DNA from: CABHOJ01 sp965649545 | GTDB taxonomy: Bacteria > Pseudomonadota > Gammaproteobacteria > Burkholderiales > Methylophilaceae | DNA length: 24,184 nt | Direction of reading: 5' to 3' | NCBI GenBank assembly: GCA_965649545.1 | Contig: CBFGLF010000009.1 | Coordinates: 1 to 24,184 of the forward strand | Shown: in pieces, positions 1 to 8,151 of the stretch | Position numbering within the stretch: position 1 is the first letter of the stretch | Layout of the letters: each line of letters begins with the position of its first letter | Translations under genes and position numbers: made by a program | Notes under the pieces: generated by a model | Told to the model about the DNA's origin: nothing | The model's input: the letters and a program-made list of their open reading frames with translations, nothing else | Databases searched by the model: none

Positions 1-963
1 AACCTCAACAACGACATCGGCCTACCCCTCACCTTGCTTAAGTTGCGCGACCAGCATCGCTACGCCGTCGCGGAGATGGGCATGAACCACCGTGGCGAGA
101 TCCGCTACCTGACCCGCATCGGTGCCCCGACCGTAGCCCTCGTCAACAATGCAGGCACAGCCCACATCGGCGAGCTGGGTTCGGTCGAGGCCATTGCCCA
201 GGCCAAGGGCGAGATCTTCGAAGGGCTCTCGGAAGGCGGTGTTGCCGTGATCAATGCCGATGACGCTTATGCACCGTTCTGGCATTCGCTAGCCGCGCCA
301 CACAAGGTCGCGACTTTCGGGCTGGAGCAACCTGCGGACGTGACGGCGACCTACCGTCTGGAAAGCGATCACAGTGCGGTCGCGCTGAGGACGCCTATCG
401 GAGAAGTGACGTTCGACCTACCCAGCCCCGGACTGCACAACGTGCGGAATGCGCTGGCCGCGACCACGGTGGCGATGGCGATGGGCGCGTCCCTGGCAGC
501 GGTCGCTGCCGGATTGGCTCGCTTCAGCAGCGCCAAGGGGCGCCTGCAACCCAAGGCTGGGCTGCATCAGGCGACCGTGATCGACGATACCTACAACGCG
601 AACCCGGCATCCATGAAAGCTGCTATCGATGTGCTGGCAGCGAATGCCGGCAAGCAGATATTGGTGCTGGGCGATATGGGCGAGTTGGGGCAGGACGCCG
701 CTCGCATGCATGCCGAGGTCGGCACCTATGCCAAGGAACAAGGCATCGACGCACTGCTCGCCTTGGGTGAGCTGAGTACGCACATGGTGCGCACCTTCGG
801 TGCGGGTGCACGGCATTTCGACTCGCCTGAAGCCCTGGCGGGCGTACTCAGCGACATGATGGACCAGGACACCGTGGTGCTCGTCAAAGGCTCACGCTTT
901 ATGAAGATGGAGCGTGTGGTCGCGCTCGTCACGCAGGGAACAACTCCGGGGGAGAACCACTAG
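1..963 (+). CDS. murF: UDP-N-acetylmuramoyl-tripeptide--D-alanyl-D-alanine ligase (MurF), 5' truncated
   Basis: MurF adds D-Ala-D-Ala to UDP-MurNAc-tripeptide in the cytoplasm, the last soluble step of the pentapeptide precursor. The reading frame is open from base 1, beginning NLNNDIG, which in the family follows the P-loop domain. About 130 N-terminal residues, including the ATP-binding GKT loop, therefore lie outside the window. Visible are the central-domain block VAEMGMNHRGEI, the KGEIF motif, the HNVRNALAA helix, the GRLQPK turn, the DDTYNANPASM block of the C-terminal domain and the terminal VLVKGSR motif, all in family order. An internal ATG at 34 is not the start. It ends in TAG one base before mraY. 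Identity is certain; truncation is purely the window edge. Confidence 0.97.
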   Translation, partial: NLNNDIGLPLTLLKLRDQHRYAVAEMGMNHRGEIRYLTRIGAPTVALVNNAGTAHIGELGSVEAIAQAKGEIFEGLSEGGVAVINADDAYAPFWHSLAAPHKVATFGLEQPADVTATYRLESDHSAVALRTPIGEVTFDLPSPGLHNVRNALAATTVAMAMGASLAAVAAGLARFSSAKGRLQPKAGLHQATVIDDTYNANPASMKAAIDVLAANAGKQILVLGDMGELGQDAARMHAEVGTYAKEQGIDALLALGELSTHMVRTFGAGARHFDSPEALAGVLSDMMDQDTVVLVKGSRFMKMERVVALVTQGTTPGENH

Positions 964-964
964 G

Positions 965-2068
965 ATGCTACTCGAACTCGCTCGCTGGCTCGCGCACGAT
1001 ATCCGGGCCTTCAATGTCTTCAACTACATCACGCTGCGTGCGGTGCTGGCGACATTGACGGCGCTGACCATCTCGTTCGTGGTCGGTCCGACCATGATCC
1101 GCAAGCTCACCCAATACAAGGTAGGCCAATCGGTACGCGACGACGGTCCGCAGACCCACCTGATCAAGGCCGGCACGCCGACCATGGGCGGTGCCTTGAT
1201 CCTGGTCGCCATCGCCGTCGCTACGCTGCTCTGGGCCGACTTGCATAACCGCTTCGTGTGGGTGGTGCTGTTCACGACACTGGGCTTCGGCATCATCGGC
1301 TGGGTCGACGACTGGCGCAAGGTCGTACACCGCAATCCCAAGGGCCTGTCGGCCGCCGCCAAGTACTTCTGGCAGTCCGTCATCGGCCTGACGGTCGCTG
1401 CCTACCTGTTCTACACCACCACGACGCCAGCCGAGACCGAACTGATCGTGCCGTTCTTCAAGCATCTGGTCATCCCGCTGGGCGCGATCAGTTTCATCGT
1501 GCTGACCTATTTCGTCATCGTCGGCAGCAGCAACGCGGTCAACCTGACCGACGGACTCGATGGCCTCGCCATCATGCCGACCGTCATGGTCGGTAGCGCG
1601 CTGGCGATCTTCGCGTACGTCGCGGGCCACCTGTATTTCTCCAAGTACCTTGGCGTGCCTTACGTGCCGGGCGCCGGCGAGCTCATGGTGTTCTGCGCCG
1701 CGATGGCCGGTGCCGGATTGGGGTTCCTCTGGTTCAACGCCTACCCGGCGGAAGTCTTCATGGGCGATGTCGGCGCGCTGGCGCTGGGTGCCGCGCTGGG
1801 TGTCGTGGCCGTCATCGTGCGGCAGGAGATCGTGCTCTTCATCATGGGCGGCGTGTTCGTCATGGAGACCCTGTCGGTGGCGGCGCAAGTCAGTTACTTC
1901 CGCTATACCAAGAAGAAATACGGGGTGGGCAAGCGCATCTTCCTCATGGCGCCCTTGCACCACCACTATGAACAGAAGGGCTGGAAAGAGACACAAGTCG
2001 TCGTGCGGTTCTGGATCATCACCATGATGCTGGTGCTGGTCGGGCTCTCCACATTGAAGTTGCGATAG
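965..2068 (+). CDS. mraY: Phospho-N-acetylmuramoyl-pentapeptide-transferase (MraY)
   Basis: MraY transfers phospho-MurNAc-pentapeptide from UDP to undecaprenyl phosphate, making lipid I at the inner membrane. The 367-residue product matches the family length (about 360) and carries the DDGPQTH and GTPTMGG cytosolic loop, the VDDWRK Asp-Asp pair, NAVNLTDGLDGLA, FMGDVGALALG and the APLHHHYE histidine loop, all expected of the Mg-dependent active site. About ten hydrophobic helices are evident. The ATG at 965 is chosen because MLLELARWL aligns with family N-termini, murF stops at 963, and a GGGGGAGA ribosome site sits just upstream inside murF. An in-frame upstream start at 914 would overlap murF and is unlikely. 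Confidence 0.98.
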   Translation: MLLELARWLAHDIRAFNVFNYITLRAVLATLTALTISFVVGPTMIRKLTQYKVGQSVRDDGPQTHLIKAGTPTMGGALILVAIAVATLLWADLHNRFVWVVLFTTLGFGIIGWVDDWRKVVHRNPKGLSAAAKYFWQSVIGLTVAAYLFYTTTTPAETELIVPFFKHLVIPLGAISFIVLTYFVIVGSSNAVNLTDGLDGLAIMPTVMVGSALAIFAYVAGHLYFSKYLGVPYVPGAGELMVFCAAMAGAGLGFLWFNAYPAEVFMGDVGALALGAALGVVAVIVRQEIVLFIMGGVFVMETLSVAAQVSYFRYTKKKYGVGKRIFLMAPLHHHYEQKGWKETQVVVRFWIITMMLVLVGLSTLKLR

Positions 2069-2094
2069 AACGGGTCATCGACACAAAAACCGAG

Positions 2095-3456
2095 ATGAAG
2101 ATCGAATTCAAGGACAAACAGGTGCTGGTGCTGGGGCTGGGTGATACCGGCCTTTCGGCATTGCGTTGGTTACACCGACGCGGCGCCGTGCTGTCCGTTG
2201 CCGATACCCGTGATGCCCCACCGGGTCTGGCGATCCTGCAGGCGGAGATGCCGCGTGTGAAGATCCACTTGGGTCCATTCACGGAACAGGCCTTCGCCGG
2301 CGCGCAAGTGATCGTCATCAGCCCAGGCCTGCCCATCGCGACGCCATTGGTGCAAGCGGCCATCCAGCGCGGCATCCCGGTGATCGGCGATGTCGAGCTG
2401 TTCGCGCAGTACAAGCCGGCTTCGTCCAAGGTCATCGCCATCACCGGCGCCAACGGCAAGAGCACGGTGACCACGCTGGTGGGCGAGATGTGCCAGGCGG
2501 CCGGGCTCAAAACCGTGGTCGCGGGCAACATCGGTTTGCCGGTGCTGGAAGCGCTGGATGCCGAGACACCGGACGTCTATGTGCTGGAGCTGTCGAGCTT
2601 CCAGCTGGAGACTACCCACAGCCTGTCTGCGGATGTGGCCACGGTGCTCAACCTCACCGAAGACCATATGGATCGCTACACCGGCATGCCGGCTTATGCC
2701 GCAGCCAAGGCGCGCATCTTCCAGGGCGCGGGTGTGCAGGTGCTGAACCGCGAGGACAGCTGGAGTCGGGACATGGCCGTCGCCGGTCGCACGCAAGTGA
2801 CGTTCGGCACCGATGCCCCGGTGGATGCGGGAGATTATGGCTTGAAGCGCGACGCCGATGGTCATTTGTGGCTCATGCAGGGTGACCAGGCACTGCTCGA
2901 TACCGCCCAGATGCGGATCGCCGGCCTGCATAACGCCGCCAATGCCCTGGCGGCCGTGGCGTTGTGCCGTGCGATCGGCATCGAGCTGCCCCCATTGCTC
3001 GATGCGCTGCGCCAGTTCAAGGGACTTTCGCATCGGGTGGAATGGGTGGCAGAGATCGATCAGGTCGGCTTTTACGATGATTCCAAGGGGACCAATGTCG
3101 GCGCGACCTGCGCGGCACTGGCCGGCATGCCGAACAAGGTGGTGCTGATCGCCGGTGGCGACGGCAAGGGCCAGGACTTCTCGCCCCTGCGCGACCCGGT
3201 CCAGCGTAACGCGCGCGCCGTGGTGCTGATCGGCCGGGACGGCCAGAAGATCGCCGACGTACTGCAGGGTGTGGATGTGCCGGTGATCCGGCTACTCACC
3301 ATGGACGAGGCCGTCACCGAAGCCTTTCGCATCGCGCAGCCCGGCGATGCGGTCTTGTTGTCGCCCGCGTGCGCCAGCTTCGATATGTTCCGCAATTACG
3401 CGCACCGGGCGGAAGTCTTCGTCTCGGCCGTGCGCAGGCTGCAGGAGGGCGCATGA
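2095..3456 (+). CDS. murD: UDP-N-acetylmuramoylalanine--D-glutamate ligase (MurD)
   Basis: MurD adds D-Glu to UDP-MurNAc-L-Ala in the cytoplasm. The 453-residue protein has an N-terminal Rossmann-like UDP-binding domain (LVLGLGDTGLSALRW near residue 12), the ATP P-loop GANGKST with the lysine at residue 122, the LELSSFQLE block, NLTEDHMDRY, and a C-terminal domain with DDSKGTNVGAT, GGDGKGQDF and LLSPACASFDMF. These are family signatures in order. The start at 2095 follows a 26-bp gap after mraY and has only a weak purine stretch (ccgag) upstream, so initiation may depend on translation from mraY. It ends in an ATGA overlap with ftsW. Confidence 0.97.
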   Translation: MKIEFKDKQVLVLGLGDTGLSALRWLHRRGAVLSVADTRDAPPGLAILQAEMPRVKIHLGPFTEQAFAGAQVIVISPGLPIATPLVQAAIQRGIPVIGDVELFAQYKPASSKVIAITGANGKSTVTTLVGEMCQAAGLKTVVAGNIGLPVLEALDAETPDVYVLELSSFQLETTHSLSADVATVLNLTEDHMDRYTGMPAYAAAKARIFQGAGVQVLNREDSWSRDMAVAGRTQVTFGTDAPVDAGDYGLKRDADGHLWLMQGDQALLDTAQMRIAGLHNAANALAAVALCRAIGIELPPLLDALRQFKGLSHRVEWVAEIDQVGFYDDSKGTNVGATCAALAGMPNKVVLIAGGDGKGQDFSPLRDPVQRNARAVVLIGRDGQKIADVLQGVDVPVIRLLTMDEAVTEAFRIAQPGDAVLLSPACASFDMFRNYAHRAEVFVSAVRRLQEGA

Positions 3457-4616
3457 TGTACATGCTCTCCAACCGTGACAAGATGATCTCGCCGAACTAC
3501 GACCAGGCCTTGCTCTGGGTCACGCTCATCCTGCTCGGCATCGGCCTGGTGATGGTCTATTCGGCTTCGATCGCGCTGGCTGAGGCAGACAAGGCCACCG
3601 GTCACCAGAGCACCTATTTCCTGTTCCGCCAGGCCATCTACGTCATGATCGGCGTGGCCGCCGCCTTCGTCTCCTTCCAGGTGCCGACGCATGTCTGGCA
3701 GAAGATGGCTCCGTGGCTGTTCCTCGGTGGTATCTTCCTGCTGATCCTGGTGCTGATCCCCGGCATCGGCCGCAACGTCAACGGCAGCCAGCGCTGGTTG
3801 TCCTTGTTCGTCATCAACCTGCAGCCGTCCGAATTCATGAAGTTGTTCGCCGCCATCTATGTGGCGGATTACACGATACGGAAATCCGCGGTGATGGACA
3901 GCTTCACGCGCGGTTTCCTGCCCATGGTCGCGGTGATGGTGATCGTCGGCTGGCTATTGCTGCGGGAACCGGATTTCGGCGCTTTCGCCGTCATCGCCGC
4001 CATCTCCATCTCCATCCTCTGGCTAGGCGGCATCAACGGCAGGATCTTCGCCGGCCTCTTGGCCCTGTTGCCGGTCGCCATCGTCGGCCTCATCTGGAGT
4101 TCGCCATATCGCTTGCAGCGCGTCATCGGCTTCATGGATCCGTGGGCGGATCCGTTCGGCAAAGGCTACCAGCTCTCGCATGCCCTGATCGCTTTCGGTC
4201 GGGGCGAATGGTTCGGCGTCGGCCTCGGCGCCAGTGTCGAGAAACTGCTCTACCTGCCGGAGGCCCATACCGATTTCCTGTTGGCGGTGATCGCCGAGGA
4301 GCTGGGTTTCGTCGGCGTGCTGACGGTGATCGCCCTGTTCGCCTGGGTGGTGTTGCGCGCCTTCCGAATCGGCAAGGAAGCGGTCGCCAATGAGCGATAT
4401 TTCTCCGCCCTGCTGGCGCAAGGCATCGGCGTCTGGATCGGCGTGCAGGGCATCATCAACATGGGCGTCAACATGGGCGTGCTGCCGACCAAGGGCCTGA
4501 CGCTGCCCTTACTGTCGTTCGGCGGCAGCGGCATCCTCGCCAATTGCATCGCACTGGCGATTCTTTTGAGAATCGATTGGGAAAACCGTCGGCTCCAGAA
4601 GGGATTGCCGGCATGA
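3453..4616 (+). CDS. ftsW: Septal peptidoglycan polymerase (lipid II glycosyltransferase) FtsW
   Basis: FtsW is the SEDS-family polymerase that works with the class B PBP FtsI at the septum. The 387-residue product begins with a short cytosolic tail and then VTLILLGIGLVMVYSAS, the usual first helix. It has about ten membrane helices, the LREPDFGAF and GKGYQLSHALIAFGRG blocks, the PEAHTDF loop containing the aspartate required in SEDS enzymes, and the late VLPTKGLTLPLLSFGGSG motif. The start at 3453 gives an ATGA overlap with murD and follows an AGGAGGG ribosome site; an ATG at 3456 is an alternative one codon later. The cytosolic C-terminus ends NRRLQKGLPA, a tail repeated in the small ORF that follows. 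Confidence 0.97.
   Translation: MMYMLSNRDKMISPNYDQALLWVTLILLGIGLVMVYSASIALAEADKATGHQSTYFLFRQAIYVMIGVAAAFVSFQVPTHVWQKMAPWLFLGGIFLLILVLIPGIGRNVNGSQRWLSLFVINLQPSEFMKLFAAIYVADYTIRKSAVMDSFTRGFLPMVAVMVIVGWLLLREPDFGAFAVIAAISISILWLGGINGRIFAGLLALLPVAIVGLIWSSPYRLQRVIGFMDPWADPFGKGYQLSHALIAFGRGEWFGVGLGASVEKLLYLPEAHTDFLLAVIAEELGFVGVLTVIALFAWVVLRAFRIGKEAVANERYFSALLAQGIGVWIGVQGIINMGVNMGVLPTKGLTLPLLSFGGSGILANCIALAILLRIDWENRRLQKGLPA
4584..4616 (+). repeat. Direct repeat copy 1: end of ftsW
   Basis: Ten codons plus the stop at the end of ftsW (NRRLQKGLPA, then TGA). It is 26/33 identical to the stretch at 4718-4750, 134 bp downstream and in a different reading frame. It contains a purine ribosome site and the ATGA start/stop overlap of the small ORF. 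Confidence 0.9.
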
Positions 4617-4750
4617 CTATGATGCAAGTATCGCGTGATCTCCGGAAAGACCTCATGCCGACGGTTTCGGTGGAGGCTAACCTGCGTCAGCAGGTTAAGC
4701 GTAGCGGCCGTAGCCAAAACAGGCGCTTACAGAAGGGGTTGCCAGCATGA
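4613..4750 (+). CDS. Candidate 45-aa basic protein bridging ftsW and murG, carrying a copy of the FtsW C-terminal tail
   Basis: This small ORF starts with an ATGA overlap on the ftsW stop and ends with an ATGA overlap on the murG start, so it fills the whole gap between the two genes. A ribosome site (agaaggg) lies 8 bases upstream inside ftsW. The peptide has 45 residues, is strongly basic (7 Arg, 3 Lys against 3 acidic) and has no membrane helix. Its last ten residues, NRRLQKGLPA, are identical to the FtsW C-terminus, while the DNA of the two tails differs at seven positions, all silent. The remaining 35 residues match nothing I recognise. It may be a real small protein, or a translational relay created by duplication of the ftsW-murG junction. 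Confidence 0.45.
   Translation: MTMMQVSRDLRKDLMPTVSVEANLRQQVKRSGRSQNRRLQKGLPA
4678..4697 (+). repeat. Short inverted repeat inside the ftsW-murG bridging ORF
   Basis: An 8-bp perfect stem (taacctgc / gcaggtta) with a four-base loop gtca. In mRNA this would be a small hairpin about 50 bases before the murG start. There is no T-run after it, so it is not an intrinsic terminator; a role in RNA stability or in the strength of murG coupling is conceivable. Confidence 0.5.
4718..4750 (+). repeat. Direct repeat copy 2: end of the bridging ORF and murG start site
   Basis: Second copy of the ftsW tail module. It encodes the same ten residues as copy 1 with different codons for both Arg, one Leu, the Gly and the Pro. 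It supplies the murG ribosome site (agaagggg, 8 bases before the ATG) and the ATGA overlap with murG. Confidence 0.9.
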
Positions 4751-5826
4751 GCAAGACCCTACTCATCATGGCAGCAGGCACCGGCGGGCACATCATGCCC
4801 GGCCTCGCCGTGGCCGAGGCCATGCGTTCCCGTGGCTGGAATGTGCACTGGCTGGGGACGCGTCATGGCATGGAGAACCGCCTGGTGCCGACGCGCGGTG
4901 TGGCCATGACCACCCTGAATTTCTCGGGTCTGCGGGGCAAGGGCGCGTTACACAGCTTCACCGGCCTGTTCAAACTCGCCGCCGCCACGCTAGGCGCCTG
5001 GAGACTGATGGGACGTTTGCAGCCCAAGGCTGTATTGGGCATGGGCGGCTATGTCACTGTGCCCGGCGGCTGGGCGGCCAAGGCACGCAATCTACCGCTG
5101 GTACTGGTCAATGCCGATGCCGCCCTGCTCATGTCGAACAAGGCGTTACTGCCCTCGGCCAAACGCGTGCTGTTCGGATTCGACGGTGTCGCAAGCGGTG
5201 GCCATGACGGCAAGATCAAGGTCACCGGCAACCCCATCCGCCAGGAGATCGCCGCTATCGCGCCGCCAGAACAGCGCTTCGCAGGTCGTGCCGGTCCGCT
5301 GCGTTTGCTGGTGATCGGCGGCAGCCTTGGGGCGCAGGCCCTGAACCGCATCCTGCCGCAAGCGCTGGCCCTGATCCCGGAGGCACAACGCCCACTGGTC
5401 ATCCATCAGGCTGGGGAGAAGCACCTGGCGGCATTGCAGCAAAGCTATCGAGACCTGAATGTACAAGCCGATGTGCGCGCCTTTATCGACGACATGGCGA
5501 CCGCCTATGCCGAAGCCGATCTGCTGGTGTGCCGTGCGGGTGCGATCACCGTCAGCGAACTGGCGGTGGCCGGCGTGCCCAGCATCCTCGTGCCGCTGGT
5601 GGTCTCCACCACCTCGCATCAGCGCGATAACGCCCGCTGGATGGCGGACCACGCAGGTGCCATCCACCAGCCGCAGGCGGAACTCACTGCGGAAGGGCTG
5701 GCACAGACACTGCAAGGCCTGACACGCGAGGATTTGCTGAAGATGGCGATCAACGCACGGAAGCTCGGGCGGCCGAACGCGACTGCGGCCATCGCCAACG
5801 AGATCGAAGAGGTGGCCTTGCCATGA
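4747..5826 (+). CDS. murG: UDP-GlcNAc:lipid I N-acetylglucosaminyltransferase (MurG), divergent motif
   Basis: MurG adds GlcNAc to lipid I on the inner face of the membrane, producing lipid II. The 359-residue length fits the family. Visible are the first glycine-rich loop AAGTGGH (residues 9-15; usually GGTGGH), GLRGKG, LGMGGYVTVPGG, GNPIRQEI, the second nucleotide-sugar loop GGSLGAQALN, FIDDMATAYAEADL, CRAGAITVSELA with the conserved glutamate, and HQRDNA. The motif normally read as HEQN is VNAD here (residues 121-124). The start at 4747 is fixed by the ATGA overlap with the small bridging ORF and a good ribosome site. Location in the dcw order and overall similarity make the assignment firm despite the altered motif. 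Confidence 0.95.
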   Translation: MSKTLLIMAAGTGGHIMPGLAVAEAMRSRGWNVHWLGTRHGMENRLVPTRGVAMTTLNFSGLRGKGALHSFTGLFKLAAATLGAWRLMGRLQPKAVLGMGGYVTVPGGWAAKARNLPLVLVNADAALLMSNKALLPSAKRVLFGFDGVASGGHDGKIKVTGNPIRQEIAAIAPPEQRFAGRAGPLRLLVIGGSLGAQALNRILPQALALIPEAQRPLVIHQAGEKHLAALQQSYRDLNVQADVRAFIDDMATAYAEADLLVCRAGAITVSELAVAGVPSILVPLVVSTTSHQRDNARWMADHAGAIHQPQAELTAEGLAQTLQGLTREDLLKMAINARKLGRPNATAAIANEIEEVALP

Positions 5827-5858
5827 CGCATACGCAAGCACGCGAGGTGGTGCGATGA
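5823..5858 (+). other. 11-codon coupling ORF bridging murG and murC
   Basis: An ORF encoding MTHTQAREVVR starts on the murG stop (ATGA, 5823) and ends in the murC start (ATGA, 5855). It exactly spans the 28-bp gap and contains the murC ribosome site (GAGGTGG). It is probably a translational relay that keeps ribosomes moving from murG to murC rather than a functional peptide. The reading is direct; the role is inferred. Confidence 0.4.
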
Positions 5859-7255
5859 AACATAAAGTCAAGAACGTGCATTTCGTCGGCATCGGCGGTT
5901 CGGGCATGAGCGGCATCGCCGAGGTGCTGATCAACCTGGGCTTCAGCGTCAGTGGTTCAGACCTGGCCGACAACGCCGTCACGCAGCGCCTCGCCGGTTT
6001 CGGCGCGCGCGTGTGCCAGGGCCATGTGGCGGATAACGTGAAGGATGCCGATGTCGTCGTCATCTCCTCCGCGGTCAAGGACAGCAACCCGGAAGTGGTC
6101 GAAGCGCGTGCCCGCAGTATCCCGGTCGTGCCGCGCGCCATCATGCTGGCCGAGCTCATGCGCTTCCGGCAGGGCATCGCCGTCGCCGGTACACACGGCA
6201 AGACCACGACCACCAGTCTCATCGCCAGCATCCTGGCGGAAGCCGGGATGGACCCGACCTACGTCATCGGCGGCCGGCTGGAATCGGCCAATGCGAACGC
6301 ACGCCTGGGCACGGGGGAGTTCATCGTCGCCGAAGCGGATGAATCCGATGCTTCCTTCCTGCACCTCTCACCGGTGATCTCGGTGGTGACCAATATCGAT
6401 GCCGATCATATGGATACCTATGGGCACGATTTCGAGAAGCTGAAGGGCGCGTTCGTCGAGTTCCTGCAACAGCTACCGTTCTACGGCATGGCTGTGGTCT
6501 GCATCGACGACCCCAACGTGCGCGCCATCCTGCCGCAGGTCTCCAAGCCCATCATGCCCTACGGTTTCAGCGAGGACGCGCGCATCCGCGCCACCAATGT
6601 CCGGGCCGAGGGCGACCAGATGCATTTCACCGTGACGCGCATCAACGGCGTGACGACGACGTTCGATATCGAACTCAACCTGCCGGGCCGGCATTACGTG
6701 CAGAACGCGCTGGCCGCGATCGCCGTGGCCAGTGAATTGAATGTGTCGGACAAGGCCATCATCAAGGCGCTCAAGGAGTTCAAGGGCGTCGGTCGCCGCT
6801 TCGAGCGTTATGGCGAAGTACCTGCAAGTACCGGCGGGCACTTCACGCTGATCGACGATTACGGACATCACCCGGTGGAGATGCAGGCGGTGATCGCCGC
6901 GGCGCGTGGCGCGTTCCCGGGCCGCAGGCTGGTGCTGGCATTCCAGCCGCACCGTTACACCCGTACCCGCGACTGCTTCGAGGATTTCGTGCGTGTGCTG
7001 TCGACGGTGGACGAAGTGATCCTGACCGAAGTGTATTCGGCAGGCGAGCCACCGATCGTCGCAGCGGACGGGCGTTCGCTGGCCCATGCGGTAGGCGTCG
7101 CCGTGCGACGCGAACCGCGCTTCGCCGAGACGCCAGCTGAACTGCCGGCTGCCATCCTCGAGATCGCCAGGGACGGCGACGTGGTGGTGGTCATGGGCGC
7201 AGGGTCCATCGGGCAAGTGGCGAGCAAGACCAGGGATGAGGCGTTGAACAGGTGA
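5855..7255 (+). CDS. murC: UDP-N-acetylmuramate--L-alanine ligase (MurC)
   Basis: MurC joins L-Ala to UDP-MurNAc, the first amino acid of the stem peptide. The 466-residue protein shows HFVGIGGSGMSGIAEVL at the N-terminus, the P-loop AGTHGKTTTT with lysine 116, AEADESDASFL, NIDADHMDTYG, GRHYVQNALAA, the DDYGHHPVE block and FQPHRYTRTRD, all diagnostic of MurC rather than other Mur ligases or Mpl. The start at 5855 has a GAGGTGG site upstream and no other in-frame start before it. Its N-terminus is slightly shorter than in E. coli, beginning only a few residues before the Rossmann strand. It overlaps murB at the stop (TGATG). Confidence 0.97.
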   Translation: MKHKVKNVHFVGIGGSGMSGIAEVLINLGFSVSGSDLADNAVTQRLAGFGARVCQGHVADNVKDADVVVISSAVKDSNPEVVEARARSIPVVPRAIMLAELMRFRQGIAVAGTHGKTTTTSLIASILAEAGMDPTYVIGGRLESANANARLGTGEFIVAEADESDASFLHLSPVISVVTNIDADHMDTYGHDFEKLKGAFVEFLQQLPFYGMAVVCIDDPNVRAILPQVSKPIMPYGFSEDARIRATNVRAEGDQMHFTVTRINGVTTTFDIELNLPGRHYVQNALAAIAVASELNVSDKAIIKALKEFKGVGRRFERYGEVPASTGGHFTLIDDYGHHPVEMQAVIAAARGAFPGRRLVLAFQPHRYTRTRDCFEDFVRVLSTVDEVILTEVYSAGEPPIVAADGRSLAHAVGVAVRREPRFAETPAELPAAILEIARDGDVVVVMGAGSIGQVASKTRDEALNR

Positions 7256-8151
7256 TGGCTCAAGAGATACATCAAGGGAAACTCCTGCTGAACGAGCCGC
7301 TGGCGCGCTACACCAGCTGGCGCGTGGGCGGCAAGGCCGACCGCTTCTATATCCCGGCCGGACTGGATGACCTGCAGCAATTCCTGCGCGCATTACCGGA
7401 GAGCGAGCCTGTGCATTTCATCGGGCTCGGTTCCAATCTGCTGGTACGCGACGGCGGGGTGCGCGGGACCGTGGTGCTGATGCATAACGTGCTGAACGTG
7501 TTGCGGATGGAAGCTGGCCTGGTCTACGCCGAAGCCGGCGTCACCTGCGCCAAGCTCGCCAAGTTCAGCGCCCGCCAGCATCGGCATGGCGCGGAGTTCA
7601 TGGCCGGTATCCCGGGCACGGTCGGCGGTGCGCTGGCGATGAACGCCGGCTGCCATGGCGGCGAGACCTGGGAGATCGTGCAGCGCGTGCTGACCATCGA
7701 CCATCGCGGCGAAGTCCGCGAGCGCAGTAAAGAAGCGTTCGTTGCGACCTATCGCCATGTGGAGATGCAGAGCGGCGAGCCGCTCAAGGAATGGTTCGTC
7801 GCTGCCTGGTTCGCGCTGGCCGAAGGCGCAGCGAGCGAGGCCGAGCAGAAGATCAAGAGCCTGCTGGCGAAACGATTGGCGACACAGCCTTTGAATATGC
7901 CGAACGCAGGGTCGACCTTCCGCAATCCGCCTGGCGATTTCGCGGCGCGTTTGGTCGAAGCCAGCGGCCTCAAGGGTCACCGCATCGGTGGCGCGCAGGT
8001 ATCGGAGAAACATGCCAACTTCATCGTCAATCTGGGCGATGCGTCGGCACAGGACATCGAGGCACTGATCGCGTTGATGCGCGATACGGTGAAACGGCAA
8101 CACGGTGTGGATCTGCAGCAGGAAGTACGAGTCATTGGAGAGTTTGAATGA
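7255..8151 (+). CDS. murB: UDP-N-acetylenolpyruvoylglucosamine reductase (MurB)
   Basis: MurB reduces UDP-GlcNAc-enolpyruvate to UDP-MurNAc with NADPH, using bound FAD. The 298-residue protein is of the short MurB class. FAD-binding motifs GLGSNLLVRDGG and AEFMAGIPGTVGGALAMNAGCHG are clear; NAGSTFRNP holds the catalytic serine (about residue 220), and the C-terminal EVRVIGE holds the catalytic glutamate (about residue 290). The ATG at 7255 overlaps the murC stop as TGATG; a GTG at 7252 directly before it is an equally possible start that would add one residue. It ends in an ATGA overlap with ddl. Confidence 0.96.
   Translation: MAQEIHQGKLLLNEPLARYTSWRVGGKADRFYIPAGLDDLQQFLRALPESEPVHFIGLGSNLLVRDGGVRGTVVLMHNVLNVLRMEAGLVYAEAGVTCAKLAKFSARQHRHGAEFMAGIPGTVGGALAMNAGCHGGETWEIVQRVLTIDHRGEVRERSKEAFVATYRHVEMQSGEPLKEWFVAAWFALAEGAASEAEQKIKSLLAKRLATQPLNMPNAGSTFRNPPGDFAARLVEASGLKGHRIGGAQVSEKHANFIVNLGDASAQDIEALIALMRDTVKRQHGVDLQQEVRVIGEFE

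Noticed and set aside
772..783. A 10/12 match to the SlmA binding palindrome (CTGAGTACGCAC) inside murF
   Set aside because: About one match this good is expected by chance in 24 kb, and a single degenerate site is not evidence of binding.
968..1996. Long open frame on the minus strand opposite mraY, and similar ones opposite murD, ftsA, ftsZ and lpxC
   Set aside because: They are mirror frames of GC-rich, strongly conserved genes, with low-complexity His/Arg/Asp-rich translations and no ribosome sites.
4596..4620. A -1 ribosomal frameshift from ftsW into the 45-codon ORF, giving an extended FtsW
   Set aside because: The frames are compatible, but no X-XXY-YYZ slippery heptamer is present before the stop; the ATGA overlap explains the arrangement more simply.
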